Source: Paralvinella palmiformis | Taxonomy: Eukaryota; Annelida; Polychaeta; Terebellida; Alvinellidae | Reading direction: 5' to 3' | NCBI GenBank assembly: GCA_025642065.1 | Contig: JAODUP010000184.1 | Location: 657,501 to 721,500, forward strand | Length of the DNA: 64,000 bases | Part shown: piece by piece, positions 1 through 12,107 of the stretch | Numbering within the stretch: position 1 is the stretch's first letter | Layout: the number at the start of each line of letters is the position of its first letter | Made by a program: the position numbers and the translations under genes | The notes under the pieces: model-generated | What the model was told of the DNA's origin: nothing | Databases searched by the model: none | The model's input: the letters and a program-made list of their open reading frames with translations, nothing else

Positions 1-20
1 TATATAGCCCATTGAAGTAA

Positions 21-24
<4 letters not shown>

Positions 25-73
<49 letters not shown>

Positions 74-85
74 CACACACACACA
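25..85. repeat. (TA)n(CA)n microsatellite
   Basis: About 24 TA units are followed by six CA units at the window start. The stretch from 86 to 2040 otherwise holds unique AT-rich DNA, a (CACT)n run at 1585-1614 and short TG/poly-G runs, with no recognisable gene. Confidence 0.95.
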
Positions 86-2038
86 TAAAAAAAACTAGTT
101 ATCTATATAACATCATGTGTATGATATATGATGATAAATGATGATTTATTACTAATTTCTAATAATACCAAGTTGAGGTCATTCACCTAACTTTTCTCTT
201 ATCCACGAACTAACATCACATCAAAAGCCATTAATAATCCGGAATCTTCTCAGCTCATTCACACCTTCTCTTTATGAAAATGATGACACCTCGTCGTTCC
301 TTGTTAGAAATAGTCTCTTTTAGCAGGTCAGTTAATAGTATTTGTAGACGCACAACTGAAGTATACAGGTTCGAAACCATTTAGGGCTTAGTTTATTGTA
401 CGCATGTGCATACTTCTCTGTGAGTTGAGGAAATGTAGTATTGCGTACTTCGGCAAGGGAATTAAATACAGTTAACTTACATACCGGTGAGTGTTAAAGG
501 AATGTTCTATATACTAATACAATTTTAGAAGGATAAATTGATCTTATATTGTTGTTTCAATGTTTCTTAACACTTCTACTCTTTAACACCTACTCGCAAA
601 TGAAAAATGTGTTTGTACGTGTGTGTGTGTGGGGGGGGGGCGGACTGCCTCCCCAACCAAATACAAACACCACTACTGTACTTTGTAACAAACAAGAGCA
701 GTTTGAGGTGATCCCGAACAAGAGAAGTTATATTTCTAGTATCAGTTCGATATATCGTTCACTGTGTGAGGCTTCCGGATTCTCGTGATATAAACGTTTC
801 TTGTACGGGGGGGGGGGTGCCATTGACCTGAAAGAAAACTAGACCAAGCACTCAGTGGTGTTTGATTGGGCCGCAACGTTGAAGAGGAGACTGCGCTTCG
901 AGTTTTGAAATATGAATACGGACATTTATTGTGATGTGTGCATTATAATTGTGTGTGTGTGTGTGTGAAGAGAATCTGTATTATTCATGTCCTATTGTAC
1001 GTCATCAAATATGTAAATGTCGTTTTATGCAAGTCCGTAGATTTAGTTTGGTTGGGATCAAACACCAGAGACGGACTGGGGTTGTCGAACAGGCTAAATA
1101 TAATATTTGTTAAGCTTAAGTTCCCGCCAAAACACACTTTAACAGCTATTTTAAGTGTGTTGCTTATAGTTATACTTACCGATGAAAATATATTCCTTTT
1201 GTATTACTTTCACGTCCACGGCTTATGCAAACAACGACACAACAATAATTCACCATGTTTATAAACCCGATTTTAGCGGTTTGCGTTCGTTTTTTGCCCC
1301 GACCGGAAGTTGGGACCTGTTAGCCATCAAATCGGCGACCGTGTTCGGTCTAGTTTTCTTTCAGGTCAATAGAGTGCCCCATAAGTCACTTTACCGTTTA
1401 GCATTTGAATATGTTTTAAATATTAAAAAAACAACTTATGGCCCACCCTGCGTTTGGACACAGCCACGTTCTTGTTACGTTTGTATTTATTTTGCGAGAA
1501 TGGATCTTTTGTGTGTGTTTAGGAAGGGGTCAATCAACTATGACCACCTGCTATGGGTTTTTGGTTTTAGATTTGCCTATTCATCACTCACTCACTCACT
1601 CACTCACTCACTCACAAACCCAGCCAGCCGATTCATTCACTCACCGACACACACACACACACTTTGTGGTCTATCAGTTTCACTGGTAAAGACAAACTCC
1701 TTTACACAATTAGAACTTCTGTGATGGAGTGTTTTGACCATTTGACATTTACCGGTGGATGAATGCCGCGCAAGGCCGCGCGTACTAAATGAATTGGAAT
1801 AAATGTTTGGATTTGACCATTTGTCACCCAACGACAGAAACTATGTTTGGCGTCAGTGTGGTTAGTCATTATAATAGGCCTGCTATGGCCAGTACGTTGT
1901 TGTTGTTGTAATCACCATGGTTACAGATGTGAGGTATTATGATATTATCTTCTGGTACGGTCACAGCGAGAGATAGAAGTCATCATTGTTGTTGTTAGAG
2001 GCCTGAGATAGTACTGGTACAGACTGAAACTCCATCCC

Positions 2039-2043
<5 letters not shown>

Positions 2044-2090
<47 letters not shown>
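2044..2090. repeat. (TA)n microsatellite
   Basis: About 23 TA units. A second (TA)n of about 29 units lies at 2723-2780. Confidence 0.95.
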
Positions 2091-2096
<6 letters not shown>

Positions 2097-2445
2097 GCTT
2101 TATGTGTGCTCAACCCGCATAAAATATGTGCATCAGTGATTTCGCATTACACATTCTCACGAGATTTTCTCAAGTGGAAAGATAAGCTGCAAGGTCACTT
2201 TGAAGAGGAAGATGTCACAACTGAAGATCTGATTCCTATCTCTACAATATCCTGGTTTAAAATGGAATAACGTGCATTAGTACCGTACATATAGGTACTA
2301 ATGAAGGGGGGCAGGGGGGGGGGGTCTGTGTGGGACTGAATATTGGGGTGACTTATTCAGGGTGTGAGTGGTGAGGACAAATGACTCTTATTTGTAATAC
2401 AGATATGAGTCAGCTGTAACTGATGTCGTGTGTGGGGGGGGGGGT

Positions 2446-2500
2446 GTAAGGCACTGGCACAGAAAATTAGCAATTGCAGGGGACTAAAGTTAGTGACTTC
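2446..2500 (+). repeat. Short R3-like fragment
   Basis: GTAAGGCACTGGCACAGAAA followed by GGGACTAAAGTTAGTGA resembles the first half of R3. Further motif-only matches (GCACTGGCACAG or GCACTGGCACGG) occur near 19838 and 23988. Confidence 0.35.
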
Positions 2501-2718
2501 TAATGTCGAGACGGGTAATATGGCATATGCTTGGTTGCCTCTCACCCCCCCCTCTCCTGTGGGCGTGTATGAAGGGGGGGGGGGGTTGATCATGCACACG
2601 TGTGCATGTAATTTTACGTATTTAGAGGCTTGGTCCAGGTTTTTGTCCTGTTATTGAATTCTGGTGAATGATACATAGGAGGTTGAATAGCAAATAAAAC
2701 ACGCAGGTATTACAAAAC

Positions 2719-2773
<55 letters not shown>

Positions 2774-3668
2774 TATTATATACACACACAACACACTACC
2801 TTTATAATGATACGAAAGAGCGGCTATTGTACTAAAGTCACATAACGTTGGGGAGGGATTTTATTCAGGTGTATACCAATTCTAAGTTTATCTTCTTTGC
2901 CAATGAGTTAAAATTCACTAAATCAATTGTTACGTGATAAAATACTTCTTCCCTTACAACCATCCGCCGCCCTCCCCCCAGCCCTATAAAACCCCTCCCC
3001 AACGCCTAAAACCCCACCCAACAATAGGCCAGATGTTATCTGTGATAGATCCTCTCCGATGCGACATCTTTTCATCATTACAGTGTCCGTTACATCATCT
3101 GTGACATGGCGTTCATAGGATGATGGGTTTTGTTTGGGGGGGGGGGATCCTCGGCGTCACTAATTCCCTATCATAATTAACCATAATTATGACAACAGTC
3201 AGCCAGAAGACGGAGATTAGATAAGACAAATTAGCGATTTGTCACCGAACACAATTTAATCCACGCCACGCCCCCCCCCCCACACACACACACAGACAAT
3301 CTGACCTTCATCTGGCCATCATCAGCCGACGAGTAATACAGTCATCAGATGTTATCGGGACAGATACAACCTTTATCTTTATGGCGGATGTTCGCCACAA
3401 AAATCCGCTCGCGTCTCTCTCTCTTTGTTGAAACTTTAACAAAAGGCTCACAGTCTCTCGCCTTTATAAAGTCATCCGCGTATTTATTTATCAGCTGATA
3501 TGCGACGTACTTCTTTCCTATCGTCAGCTCATCGTCGAGTCATTTTTTTTATTTAATTTTTTTGAAAACGTATAGTTGATGCTTAATGTTTTGAAACTGT
3601 GAGAAAGAAGGGGCTAAAGTCGTCGGTGTGACGGGCCCGATTTGCCGGCCGTCCGAATTTCTGCGGTT

Positions 3669-3894
3669 CAGTGTGCTCCGACAGCCCAATGTTCAGGCGG
3701 CTCAATGTTCTGACAGCCCGATGGTCTGACAGCCCAATGTTCTGACAGCATAAAGTTATGACAACCATATGTTCTGACAGCCCAGTGTTCTGACAGCTTA
3801 AAATTAAGACAACCAGATGTTCTGACAGCCAATGTTCTGGCGGCTCAATGTTCTGACAGCCCAGTGTTCTGACAGCCCAATGCTGTGACAGCCC
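3669..3894 (+). repeat. 16-bp minisatellite, about 14 units
   Basis: The unit is CCCAATGTTCTGACAG with variants such as CTCAATGTTCTGACAG and CCCAGTGTTCTGACAG. Two or three units are more diverged (AAGTTATGACAA types). The array abuts a SINE fragment at 3895. The minus-strand open frame through it is only the translated repeat. Confidence 0.9.
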
Positions 3895-3983
3895 ACTTCA
3901 TTACCGTTGGGGGTCGCTCGGCCCATCTAGCCTAACATGTGCACAAAGGTGTAAAACATCAATCATCATCATCATCATCATCA
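3895..3983 (+). mobile_element. SINE-A/B 3' fragment with (ATC)n tail
   Basis: Only the 3' body is present (CTTCATTACC, GGTCGCTCGGCCCATCTAGC, ATGTGCACAAAGG), followed by (ATC)n to 3983. The fragment joins the last unit of a 16-bp minisatellite at 3894, so one element was truncated by, or inserted beside, the array. Confidence 0.78.
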
Positions 3984-5276
3984 ACTGTATAGTATCAGGA
4001 TCGTGATATGGGAATTTTGGGATGTCAGGAAAAGGGGGGGGGGAGTTGAATCAAGGGGAGGGGGGGGGCAATAGAATGATGTAATAATGATAGACAGTTG
4101 TCTAGCTTCATCTGTAGCCCACCTAGTCACGTGTTTGAGATAGATCCGGATATCAATTTTATAGAAAACGTAGAAAATATAATTCCGTGTACTGTAACAG
4201 TCGAGTACTTAATTAAATTACAGGTGTAAGTGTACTGGTAGCATCGGAATAACGCCAGGTACTTTGATGACTTATGTTAAAGTTGAATCAGCGCCTTGTA
4301 TTATATATTGTGTTAACGATTTCTGAGTGTTAGAGCCTATTACGCATCACTCACCCACTGCAACCGCTCACACCCCCCACGACGCACACCCACATACACA
4401 CCCACAGAGAGAGAGAGGGGGGGGGATGAGGAGAGATCTCTTTTTTATCTAAATAACCATAAAACATATCTCCATAAGTTATACCAAAATCGGACGTTTA
4501 CCATCTTGATAATGTACTCCAATTACATCAGGTCACGTGACTCGTATTATTCGTATTATTATTTTATTGATCTTCGTCATTAATCGATGTTCATTTCTCT
4601 TCCTTGACCGATCAGTTTCGTTTCGGTCCTGTCAACATCCGATCGAAGCGAATTAATGTTGGCCAGCAAATCCAAATTACGACGACTTCTAGGTACACGT
4701 GTTATAATTATCCGCCCGTGTCATCATTTTTGTCTGTCTAACACAAACTTCCTGTGAGGTGATGATTGCTCAGTGTCTCAAATGAACTTACCTGGAAATA
4801 AAATTCTCGCAGGTGAAATCTATTTTGAATAGTAAAAAGAAGAATAAACCTATTCTTAAAAATTTTAATTTTACATCGAGATCTTCTTTTTTTTAAAGAG
4901 GCTTGGGTTTTTTTCCTACTTTTATTTTAACAGTATTAAATATACCTTTATTTCTAATGGCTCGGGCTGTTTTGTTTAGAAAGTGGTTGTCGGCGTGTGT
5001 TTTGTTTGTGATTTGATTTCATCTGATGAAGTAGACCTCCAGAGGGCGCCGATATCAGATTTTGCAGCGGGATGACGGGATGTTTTGTTTATTTACGAAC
5101 ACGTCCCGGCGGCGGTCTCTAATAAGAACATATTGGTTAAGATTGACAGCGGGTTAAGTCGACCACATCAATCAACCGTAATACAATAGCGTATTACCTT
5201 AATGAGATACAGTAAATCTCACACCCCCCCCTCTCTCTCTTCGCTGTGTGTGTGTGGGGGGGGGGTTGATAGAGGT

Positions 5277-5342
5277 GTATGAATAGGCACTGGAATAGAG
5301 ATTCACAAATCATGAATACACCATATGAATGATTCATCAGCG
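5277..5342 (+). repeat. Diverged R3 copy
   Basis: GTATGAATAGGCACTGGAAT, AGAGATTCACAAATCATGAA and ATTCATCAG keep the R3 order with substitutions. Another short R3 start (AAGGCGCTGGCACAGG) occurs at 5434-5450 after a TG tract. Confidence 0.45.
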
Positions 5343-5360
5343 TATTTTGAACCCTCTCCA

Positions 5361-5412
<52 letters not shown>

Positions 5413-6119
5413 TGTGTTTTTATAAATATATTTAAGGCGCTGGCACAGGTGTTATACTTTCATTCAAACAACAATTATAACTCCAAACTATTTAATTGCA
5501 TGTATAATTAATTATCGTTATAATTAGAGAAAAATGAAAGAAAAACAAATTTCTAAAATAATCCAGAAGAGGATAATTTAAATATAAACAAGAAACTATC
5601 ATTAAAACAAAACCAGGCGTTGTGCCGAACACTACGGCCAAGAAAGATTATGCCTGAAATCGAAAAAGTAAAATATTAGTGCACAGTATGAATAGTATAT
5701 GAATAATATAAGCATAAATCAGAATAAATTCAGATTAATACTAATAGCAGCGATATAACACGACTCAACCCAATATCAACGACCGGTTTCGACTTCATCA
5801 GGTTGTATAGAATCTCTCTCGGGTCAACATTTGTTTTGTGTTTTGTATGAACCAAGTGTAAGACCAACGCTTTGCCGAAACAATACAATCCCTATATGAA
5901 GCGACTCGTCGCCTGACTCACTGACTGACCCACTACCTCACTCGCTCATCCGTGAAGTGAGACGTGTTAATGTTATTTATGTGTAACATAAACATCCCAT
6001 TGTTGTACGTTCTGTCCGGAGCTAACCATTGTACCTTTTGGGCACTCGTAAGTAAGTGACGTGAATAATGACATTTGTTTGTTGCGATTGTACAATAAGG
6101 ATGTAGAGACATTCTCTCT

Positions 6120-6187
<68 letters not shown>

Positions 6188-6190
6188 GGG

Positions 6191-6230
<40 letters not shown>

Positions 6231-6242
6231 ATAGATAGATAA
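6120..6242. repeat. (CA)n(TA)n(GATA)n compound microsatellite
   Basis: About 32 CA units are followed by about 18 TA units and three GATA units. It lies just upstream of the R3 reference copy. Confidence 0.95.
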
Positions 6243-6330
6243 TATGTCGCTGGAGATATACAGCGATTTACTGACTGCTTACAATTCAATCAGTATCTTC
6301 TGCCCGCGCGCGCGCGCGTGTGTTTTTATA

Positions 6331-6432
6331 GCTGTGTATAATAAGGTACAGGCACAGAGAATCTCGAACCGTGAATTTAAACGCTGGACGTTTCTTCAGG
6401 GGACTTTTCTTGCTGAGACATGTGTAATGTCT
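6331..6432 (+). repeat. Dispersed repeat R3, reference copy
   Basis: This segment begins AGCTGTGTATAATAAGGTAC and contains CACAGAGAATCTCGAACCGT, GGACGTTTCTTCAGGGG and TTTTCTTGCTGAGACATGTG. It matches the reverse complement of 52021-52144 along its whole length except for about 24 extra bases in the latter. A CG/TG/TA microsatellite cluster lies directly upstream. No open frame, A/B box or terminal inverted repeat was seen, so the class is unknown. Confidence 0.8.
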
Positions 6433-6782
6433 GTTTATTGTTTACGGCACAATACTAATATTGAAGGCGTGAGATATAGAAAGGGAAAGAAATAGGTAGA
6501 TGGAGGGGGGGCTGGTTATTGGTGCGCGCGACGGTCTGACCTTTTACCTCGTTACCTATATAGGTCAGAGCGGTATTGTCCCGGAAACAATCAGCTCCAC
6601 CGGGACCTCGGTGACCTCCAGTTGTAATCAACTCTCGTAAAACGGTGTCGCTGGCCAAATTACATCAGAATTTTAAATAAGTGTGCGACATCTGTCGGCT
6701 TCAACGGAAAGAGAATCTCAATACTGTGTCTGTGATGTTTGTTGACATTTTGTGTGGATTGTTATCAACATATAAATAGTGC

Positions 6783-7012
6783 TAGTGGGCGAGTGAGTGA
6801 GTGGGTGGGTGGGTTGGTTGTATGTGAGTGAGTGGGTGGGTGGGTTTGTGGGTGGATGTGAGTGAGTGAGTGAGTGAGTGAGTGAGTGACAGGTGACCAT
6901 GCGGAGCCTGTCTTAGAGAAACATCCCTCAAGTAACCCGATCGAATTCGAACCCCTGACCCGGAGTTTTGCAGCGCATCGCTCTAACCAGCGAGCTCCAG
7001 ATCGGGGTCTGG
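6783..7012 (-). mobile_element. SINE-C copy with (ACTC)n tail
   Basis: On the minus strand there is an A-box-like CTGGTTAGAGCGATGCGCTG and a B box GGGGTTCGAATTC, then a short body and a long degenerate (ACTC)n tail that appears as (GAGT/GGGT)n on the plus strand at 6783-6890. The head resembles a tRNA more clearly than most copies, but no full cloverleaf closes, so it is not called as a tRNA gene. Confidence 0.6.
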
Positions 7013-7135
7013 GTCGGATCTATAGTTGTGTGTTGGGGAAGTCTCCTTCAGATGTCGCCGCTCGGCCACGTGTCCCAGTCGTCTGATCGGCGCCGAGGTT
7101 AGGCAAAACACTCACTCACTTACTAACTGACTCAC
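7013..7135 (+). mobile_element. SINE-C fragment, opposite orientation
   Basis: The stretch contains GTCTCCTTCAGATGTCGCCG, CTCGGCCACGTGTCCCAG and an ACTCACTCACTTACTAACTG tail. It matches the 3' half of the copy at 48404-48563 and abuts the minus-strand element at 6783-7012, head to head. Confidence 0.55.
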
Positions 7136-8219
7136 CCGTTCTTAACCAATGGACTTTAGGAGTGGCCTTAGCATGTAATTTAGAAACGACAAGAAGGGAG
7201 TATATGATTGACGGGTGGTCTGTGAAATTTACGATGACGGTAACATTAATAACGACAGTGATGATGATGATGATGATGATGATGATGACTATGGTGATGC
7301 TAAATTAATGATGAGGATGCAGATAACAAAGCCATCTTATACAGGTGATATAGACCGAACATAAACCACCTTTAAACATCCCATTTAAAGGCTGCCAGAC
7401 CTGAAGAACGAGCCTGTAATTATTGTTCCGATGAATCGTTCGCTGCTCCGCGTAAAAGGGTTATTTAAAGGTCACGCCCAAGGTCACGTCTTCGGCGATG
7501 GCTATTAAATGGCGTGGGCACGACTGCGGCGTATTGAAGACAGAAAGGGCCGACGTTACGAAGTGTGACCTGGTCGTGTTGTTAAGTTTTGAGCTAAGAC
7601 ACCTTCGAATCGGTTCGTATAATTGTCGGTTATGATTGACGTGTGTCATGTTCGTGATTGACGGGCGTCTTGTTGATGAGGGATATGTGCCAAGTCCTCG
7701 ACAGCGTCGGTTTAGCTGGATGTTCGGATTTCTGTTTGTTTGTTTGATTGATTGATTGATTGTTTGTTTGTTTGTTCGTCATTTACACGATTTAGAGGGT
7801 CTACGACCGTCATCTCGACATGGGAAACTGCCTCCCCTCCTACACCACCCACCCCCAATTAGGGTAAATAACAAATACCGAATGAGGTAAACTCGTGAAA
7901 GGGTAATATAAAACAATAAAGAATGAGGTGAGTGTTCGAAGAAGAAAAAGCCCGGATAATAAGAACAAGGTATATCTGAGAGAATAGATCACCGTGTCCA
8001 GGTGTATGTGCTGGTTTATGATAGAGTTGTCGGGTATTGTTGACAAAAGTATAGGATGTGAAATATATATATTAACCGTAATAATTCATCGTGCCATTTT
8101 TTTTTGGTACCATTTACGTTGTTATTGTTGTTGTTGTTGTTGTTGTTCTGCTTTTTCCATGTTGTGGGTTTTATTAGCCACTAGTCTTATATTAATACAG
8201 AAAAAGAGTAAAATTAAGA

Positions 8220-8273
8220 TATTCTCGTGTCTGTCTGTCTGTCTGTCTCTCTCTGTCTCTTCTTCTTCTCTCT

Positions 8274-8341
<68 letters not shown>

Positions 8342-8420
8342 TGTATGTGTGTGTGTGAGAGAGAGAGATGGAGAGAGTGTGTGTGGGGTGTGTGTGTGTA
8401 TGTGTGTGTGTGTATGTCAG
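8220..8420. repeat. Compound (TCTG)(TC)(TG)(GA) microsatellite
   Basis: Successive TCTG, TC, TG and GA blocks span 200 bases, preceded by (TTG)n at 8110-8146. The overlapping Ser/Leu/Cys/Val or Thr/His/Arg/Glu frames are translations of this repeat. A pure (TG)n lies at 8752-8800. Confidence 0.93.
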
Positions 8421-8746
8421 TATTAAACAATAGTTTACCAACAAGCAATATCCAGTCCATGCACGTATGGGGGACTTCAATAGATATAACATTTTAAGGG
8501 TTTTATATGGCTATTACTGCTGTATAGTGTTTCAATAAACCTGAATCTTGGCTATAAACGTCAGTTGGCTGTGCTGATAACTACATATATAGCTATATAT
8601 AGTACATTGCGTGCTGAAGTCCTCTGACATGACAGGTCACATTGTACATCACTATGTGATTGGCTCTTGACACTCTGTAGATGTCCGAATTTTGAGATCC
8701 ACTTGTCTGGATATCAGAATATATTGTTGTTGTTCTGATTATTGTT

Positions 8747-8800
<54 letters not shown>

Positions 8801-9073
8801 CACATGAAATATGAAGTTCAGCTGGGCCAGTACCCCGTATATTGCTCCTTATGCCTTAGATTTTCAACGATAGATTTATATTATAGATGGTAGTGTGAAT
8901 GCTGTTATCTGTCTAGAATGGAGATTTGATTATTTTCCTAAGTGTGAAGGGTGTTTCATCTGTAATTTTTTAGATTTTTTTCGTCCGTTTAACCTATGGC
9001 GTGTATATAATGGTAATAAAACAGTAATTCGTATATATAGTTCTCTATTTGTCTCTACTTATCTCACTCACAG

Positions 9074-9451
9074 CCTCCACATCCCAGTCCACTTAGCCTC
9101 CACCCACCTCAATGTACTCAACCTCCACAAACCTTAGTCCACTTAACCTTCACACACTTTAGTCCACTCGGCCTCCACACACCTCTATCCACTCAGCCTC
9201 CTCACATCTCAGCCCATTCAGCCACCACACATCTCAGTCCACTCTACCTCCACCCACCTCCGTCCACTCAGTCGTCACACATCTCAGTCAATTTGGCCTC
9301 AACACATCTCAGTCCACTCAGTCTTTACATAAATCAGTCTACTCAGCTTCCACACACCTCAGTCCATTCAGCCTCAACACACATGAACTCATTCACCCCC
9401 CCCCCCCCCAGCCTACTCAACCTTCACACACCTCCGTATACTCAGTATACT
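9074..9451 (+). repeat. 25-bp minisatellite, about 15 units
   Basis: The unit is close to CCTCCACACATCTCAGTCCA followed by CTCAG. The units between 9150 and 9370 are almost exactly 25 bp. A SINE-B copy follows at 9455, and diverged units continue after it to about 9720. Confidence 0.88.
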
Positions 9452-9454
9452 CTA

Positions 9455-9634
9455 TGGGTGCCTCCATGACCTGACTTGTAGCGCGGTTGGCCACAGGTCT
9501 ATAATATCTGGGTTCAAACCCCGGCCGGGCTATATCAGAAGGGTGTTTCATCTTTCACTTCGCCTCATTACCTTCGGAGGTCGCTCGGCCCATTTAGCCT
9601 ACCTTGTGCGCAAAAGTGGCCGTAAAACAGTAAC
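9455..9634 (+). mobile_element. SINE-B copy inside a minisatellite
   Basis: The head differs from SINE-A (GTAGCGCGGTTGGCCACAGG, B box GGTTCAAACCCCGGCCGGGC), but the body GGAGGTCGCTCGGCCCATTT and AAAAGTGGCCGTAAAAC is the same. It lies at the 3' side of a 25-bp minisatellite. Similar CTCAGTC/CTCA motifs resume after it (9642-9720), so it probably inserted into the array. Confidence 0.82.
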
Positions 9635-10008
9635 ATATTTCCTCAGTCTACTCATACCTCATCACTTCACTCATTCTCCGTACGTCTAAGTCTTCATCCA
9701 TTATACATGCCTCAGTCCACACAGACGTAAATGACAATTTGTGAAGACACTATTTCATGCCCGAGAAATGCAGGAACGGTAACTACAGCCTGGGGATGGC
9801 TAACGTGGTATTTATACAGGTATAACATCTGTATTAATATCACCTTTGAGGCTGATAATTAGATCTTTACCAGCCAGGATTTTACCCGGTTAGAAACACC
9901 AAAGGTTTAATGGGGTCTTTCCGTTCCCAGAGTTCTTATATTTCTCCCGATACCTCTCCCCCCCCCCTCTCTATCTCTGCAGCAGAGTGCACGAAAGGCA
10001 GGTAATAC

Positions 10009-10136
10009 ATGAGTTGAGTTATTTTAGCCTCGGTGCTGGTCAAAGTCTGGACATTATGCCGATAGGCTAGTGCCTGGGGAATGGTAGATTCGAACCCATA
10101 AGCTGGAGGATTGCGGCTCAGTCCTCTAAAAGACGG
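10009..10136 (-). mobile_element. SINE-C related copy
   Basis: The minus strand shows GGGTTCGAATCTACC (B-box-like) and GACCAGCACCGAGGCTAAAA, then AACTCAACTCAT. The last two blocks match the 3' end of the 42907-43103 copy. The A box is poorly preserved. Confidence 0.5.
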
Positions 10137-10740
10137 GTAAAAATAGGCGTTCTTGGCGTAATATATATCTGTGATGAGTATAAATAAATAACTATACATA
10201 AAGTTTAGATTTAACACGTTATGTAGTTCTGTTTTCTGCAGTTTGGTTCATTTGGCATCTTACACACGTGCTTCTCGTGCGTCATTAACCGGTCCGCTGG
10301 CGGAATCGGAGCCAATCAGCAGCGCCAGAGCATTCTAGTACGCCATAACTGAGTATGACGTCATTGACATGACGTAATAACATTCATATTCATGAGCGAT
10401 TCCTGCGTACATCGCGGTAAGGCCTCCAATTGGGCGGTGCGTTTAAACTGCGCTGCTTACGCTAATCAAAAACCTATTCGTCAAGGGGAAAAAACTGTTG
10501 GCATGTTTACAAAGATTTCGTTCGATTGAGGAATCTGGCAAAATCCTTCTAAATGTTTTCTAACGTCAGAATTTGTAGTGTATTCAAATTTGGGACGGAT
10601 TCAACAACAACAACAACAACAACCCAGGGACTCCTTATGGGTCATCATCAGAATGATCCGCGGTTGTCTGGATCCTGCCCTAGGCTGGCTGAGGGGCTGA
10701 TTGTGGCCTATATTCAATACCGGCCTTAATATGGTATTTG

Positions 10741-10890
10741 TTTTGTGGGCGTTCCGACAGCAGGAGCCCAGTGATTACAGCTCTGTGGTGCAAAACGCCA
10801 GGGTTCGAATCTACCTCCCCCCCCCCTACCAACTACATTGAGTTTCGGTATGCAGACGTCAATACGTGGCCGGTGTGACCGAGGTTGAAA
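10741..10890 (+). mobile_element. tRNA-like SINE candidate
   Basis: GGGCGTTCCGACAGCAGGAG, CAGTGATTACAGCTCTGTGG and AGGGTTCGAATCTACC resemble A/B boxes of a tRNA-derived element. A C run interrupts the body, and GTGGCCGGTGTGACCGAGG may be a diverged core. The family is uncertain. Confidence 0.4.
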
Positions 10891-11093
10891 GATCCAATTT
10901 TTAGATAGCACACGTGTTCCAAGTTTCATCGTTCATGCATGTCGAATCCAGATCAGCATCGCCGATGACATTCTTTTAACCGCCGAAGCGAGAAGGAAAC
11001 GAGTAAATAAATATCCACGTAAAGCCTTCCCACAATGCTGCAGAGATTCCCGGCAAGCGTTCGTGAAGCGCGTCGCTTAGCCATTTCAGATGT

Positions 11094-11297
11094 GATGATG
11101 ATGATGATGATGATGATGATTGATGTTTTACGGCCACTTTTGTGCACGTGGTAGGCTAAATGGGTCGAGCGACCTCCGAAGGTAATGAAGCAAAGCCGAA
11201 GACGGAACACCCTTCAGATATGCCCACACCGAGATTCGAACACGGGTGGTGGTGATCTGTGGTCCAACACGCTGCCAACTAGACCACGGATGTGGGA
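11094..11297 (-). mobile_element. SINE-A copy, reverse, long (ATC)n tail
   Basis: Reverse-strand SINE-A with head (CATCCGTGGTCTAGTTGGCA), B box (GTGTTCGAATC), core GGAGGTCGCTCGACCCATTT and an expanded (ATC)n tail, which appears as (GAT)n at 11094-11120. The tail expansion illustrates how SINE tails seed microsatellites here. No clear duplication flanks it. Confidence 0.85.
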
Positions 11298-11699
11298 GAT
11301 TGTAAACCGTCCGTCATTATCCTGCCCGTGTAACACAGTGTTGTCCTTTATTGAGCACTGGTAATGAAGAACTCGATCGGCAAATGTTTGCTTAAAATCT
11401 TTACCACTTTAAATACAAACAACGCTCTGTGAAGAACCCGTTCCGTTCCCGCATTTCGTTCGCCGATAAGAACACATTCTGCTCGGGTAGAGAGAGGGGG
11501 GGGTATTTGTGTTTTTCCGTGTTTTCACAATCTTACTCTAATAAACGTCCAGGTATGGTGTTTAATTTGGAGGGGGGGTTGTTCCTCTTCAGGTTGCTTG
11601 TCAATGAAAACATCGTACAACTCTTCTGCGATACGCGTCATGACCGGATGAAATTTTGTAATACTCTGTTGGTTGCAATGTGGAACAATGACTATATAT

Positions 11700-11701
<2 letters not shown>

Positions 11702-11736
<35 letters not shown>

Positions 11737-11743
11737 GAGAGAG

Positions 11744-11805
<62 letters not shown>
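11702..11805. repeat. (TA)n then (GATA)n microsatellite
   Basis: A TA run is followed by GAGAGA and about 15 GATA units. Confidence 0.94.
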
Positions 11806-11806
<1 letters not shown>

Positions 11807-12092
11807 GAGGGGGGAAGGAGGGGTGTACTTGCAATGGGGACTGCCTATTTCTAACCGAGCAAACTGGCTCAGATTTTGTCATCATCTAAAAACTGCGATA
11901 AAGTAGTGTTTGGAGATGACATGTATGTACACATGCATGCACAAACACGCACGCGGATGCACATATATATATATACTCCAATAATGCGACAGACCATCAA
12001 CATTACAATTTAAAAAATAGATTGTTTTAAATGTAATTTAATCCGTTCGTTGTCCAAGCCTTTTAGAAACATACGTTCCTGTAAACCAAAAT

Positions 12093-12107
12093 CCAGTGTA
12101 CCCGTTA
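12093..12107 (+). repeat. Target-site duplication, left copy
   Basis: CCAGTGTACCCGTTA is identical to bases 12304-12318 on the other side of the SINE-A copy. Confidence 0.92.

Noticed and set aside
3961..3983. CRISPR-like or regulatory (ATC)n array
   Set aside because: It is the simple-repeat tail of a SINE fragment, like the other ATC/GAT tracts at 11094, 37945 and elsewhere.
6930..7005. tRNA gene on the minus strand
   Set aside because: A- and B-box words are good, but acceptor and anticodon stems do not close, and an (ACTC)n-tailed body follows, so it is a SINE head.
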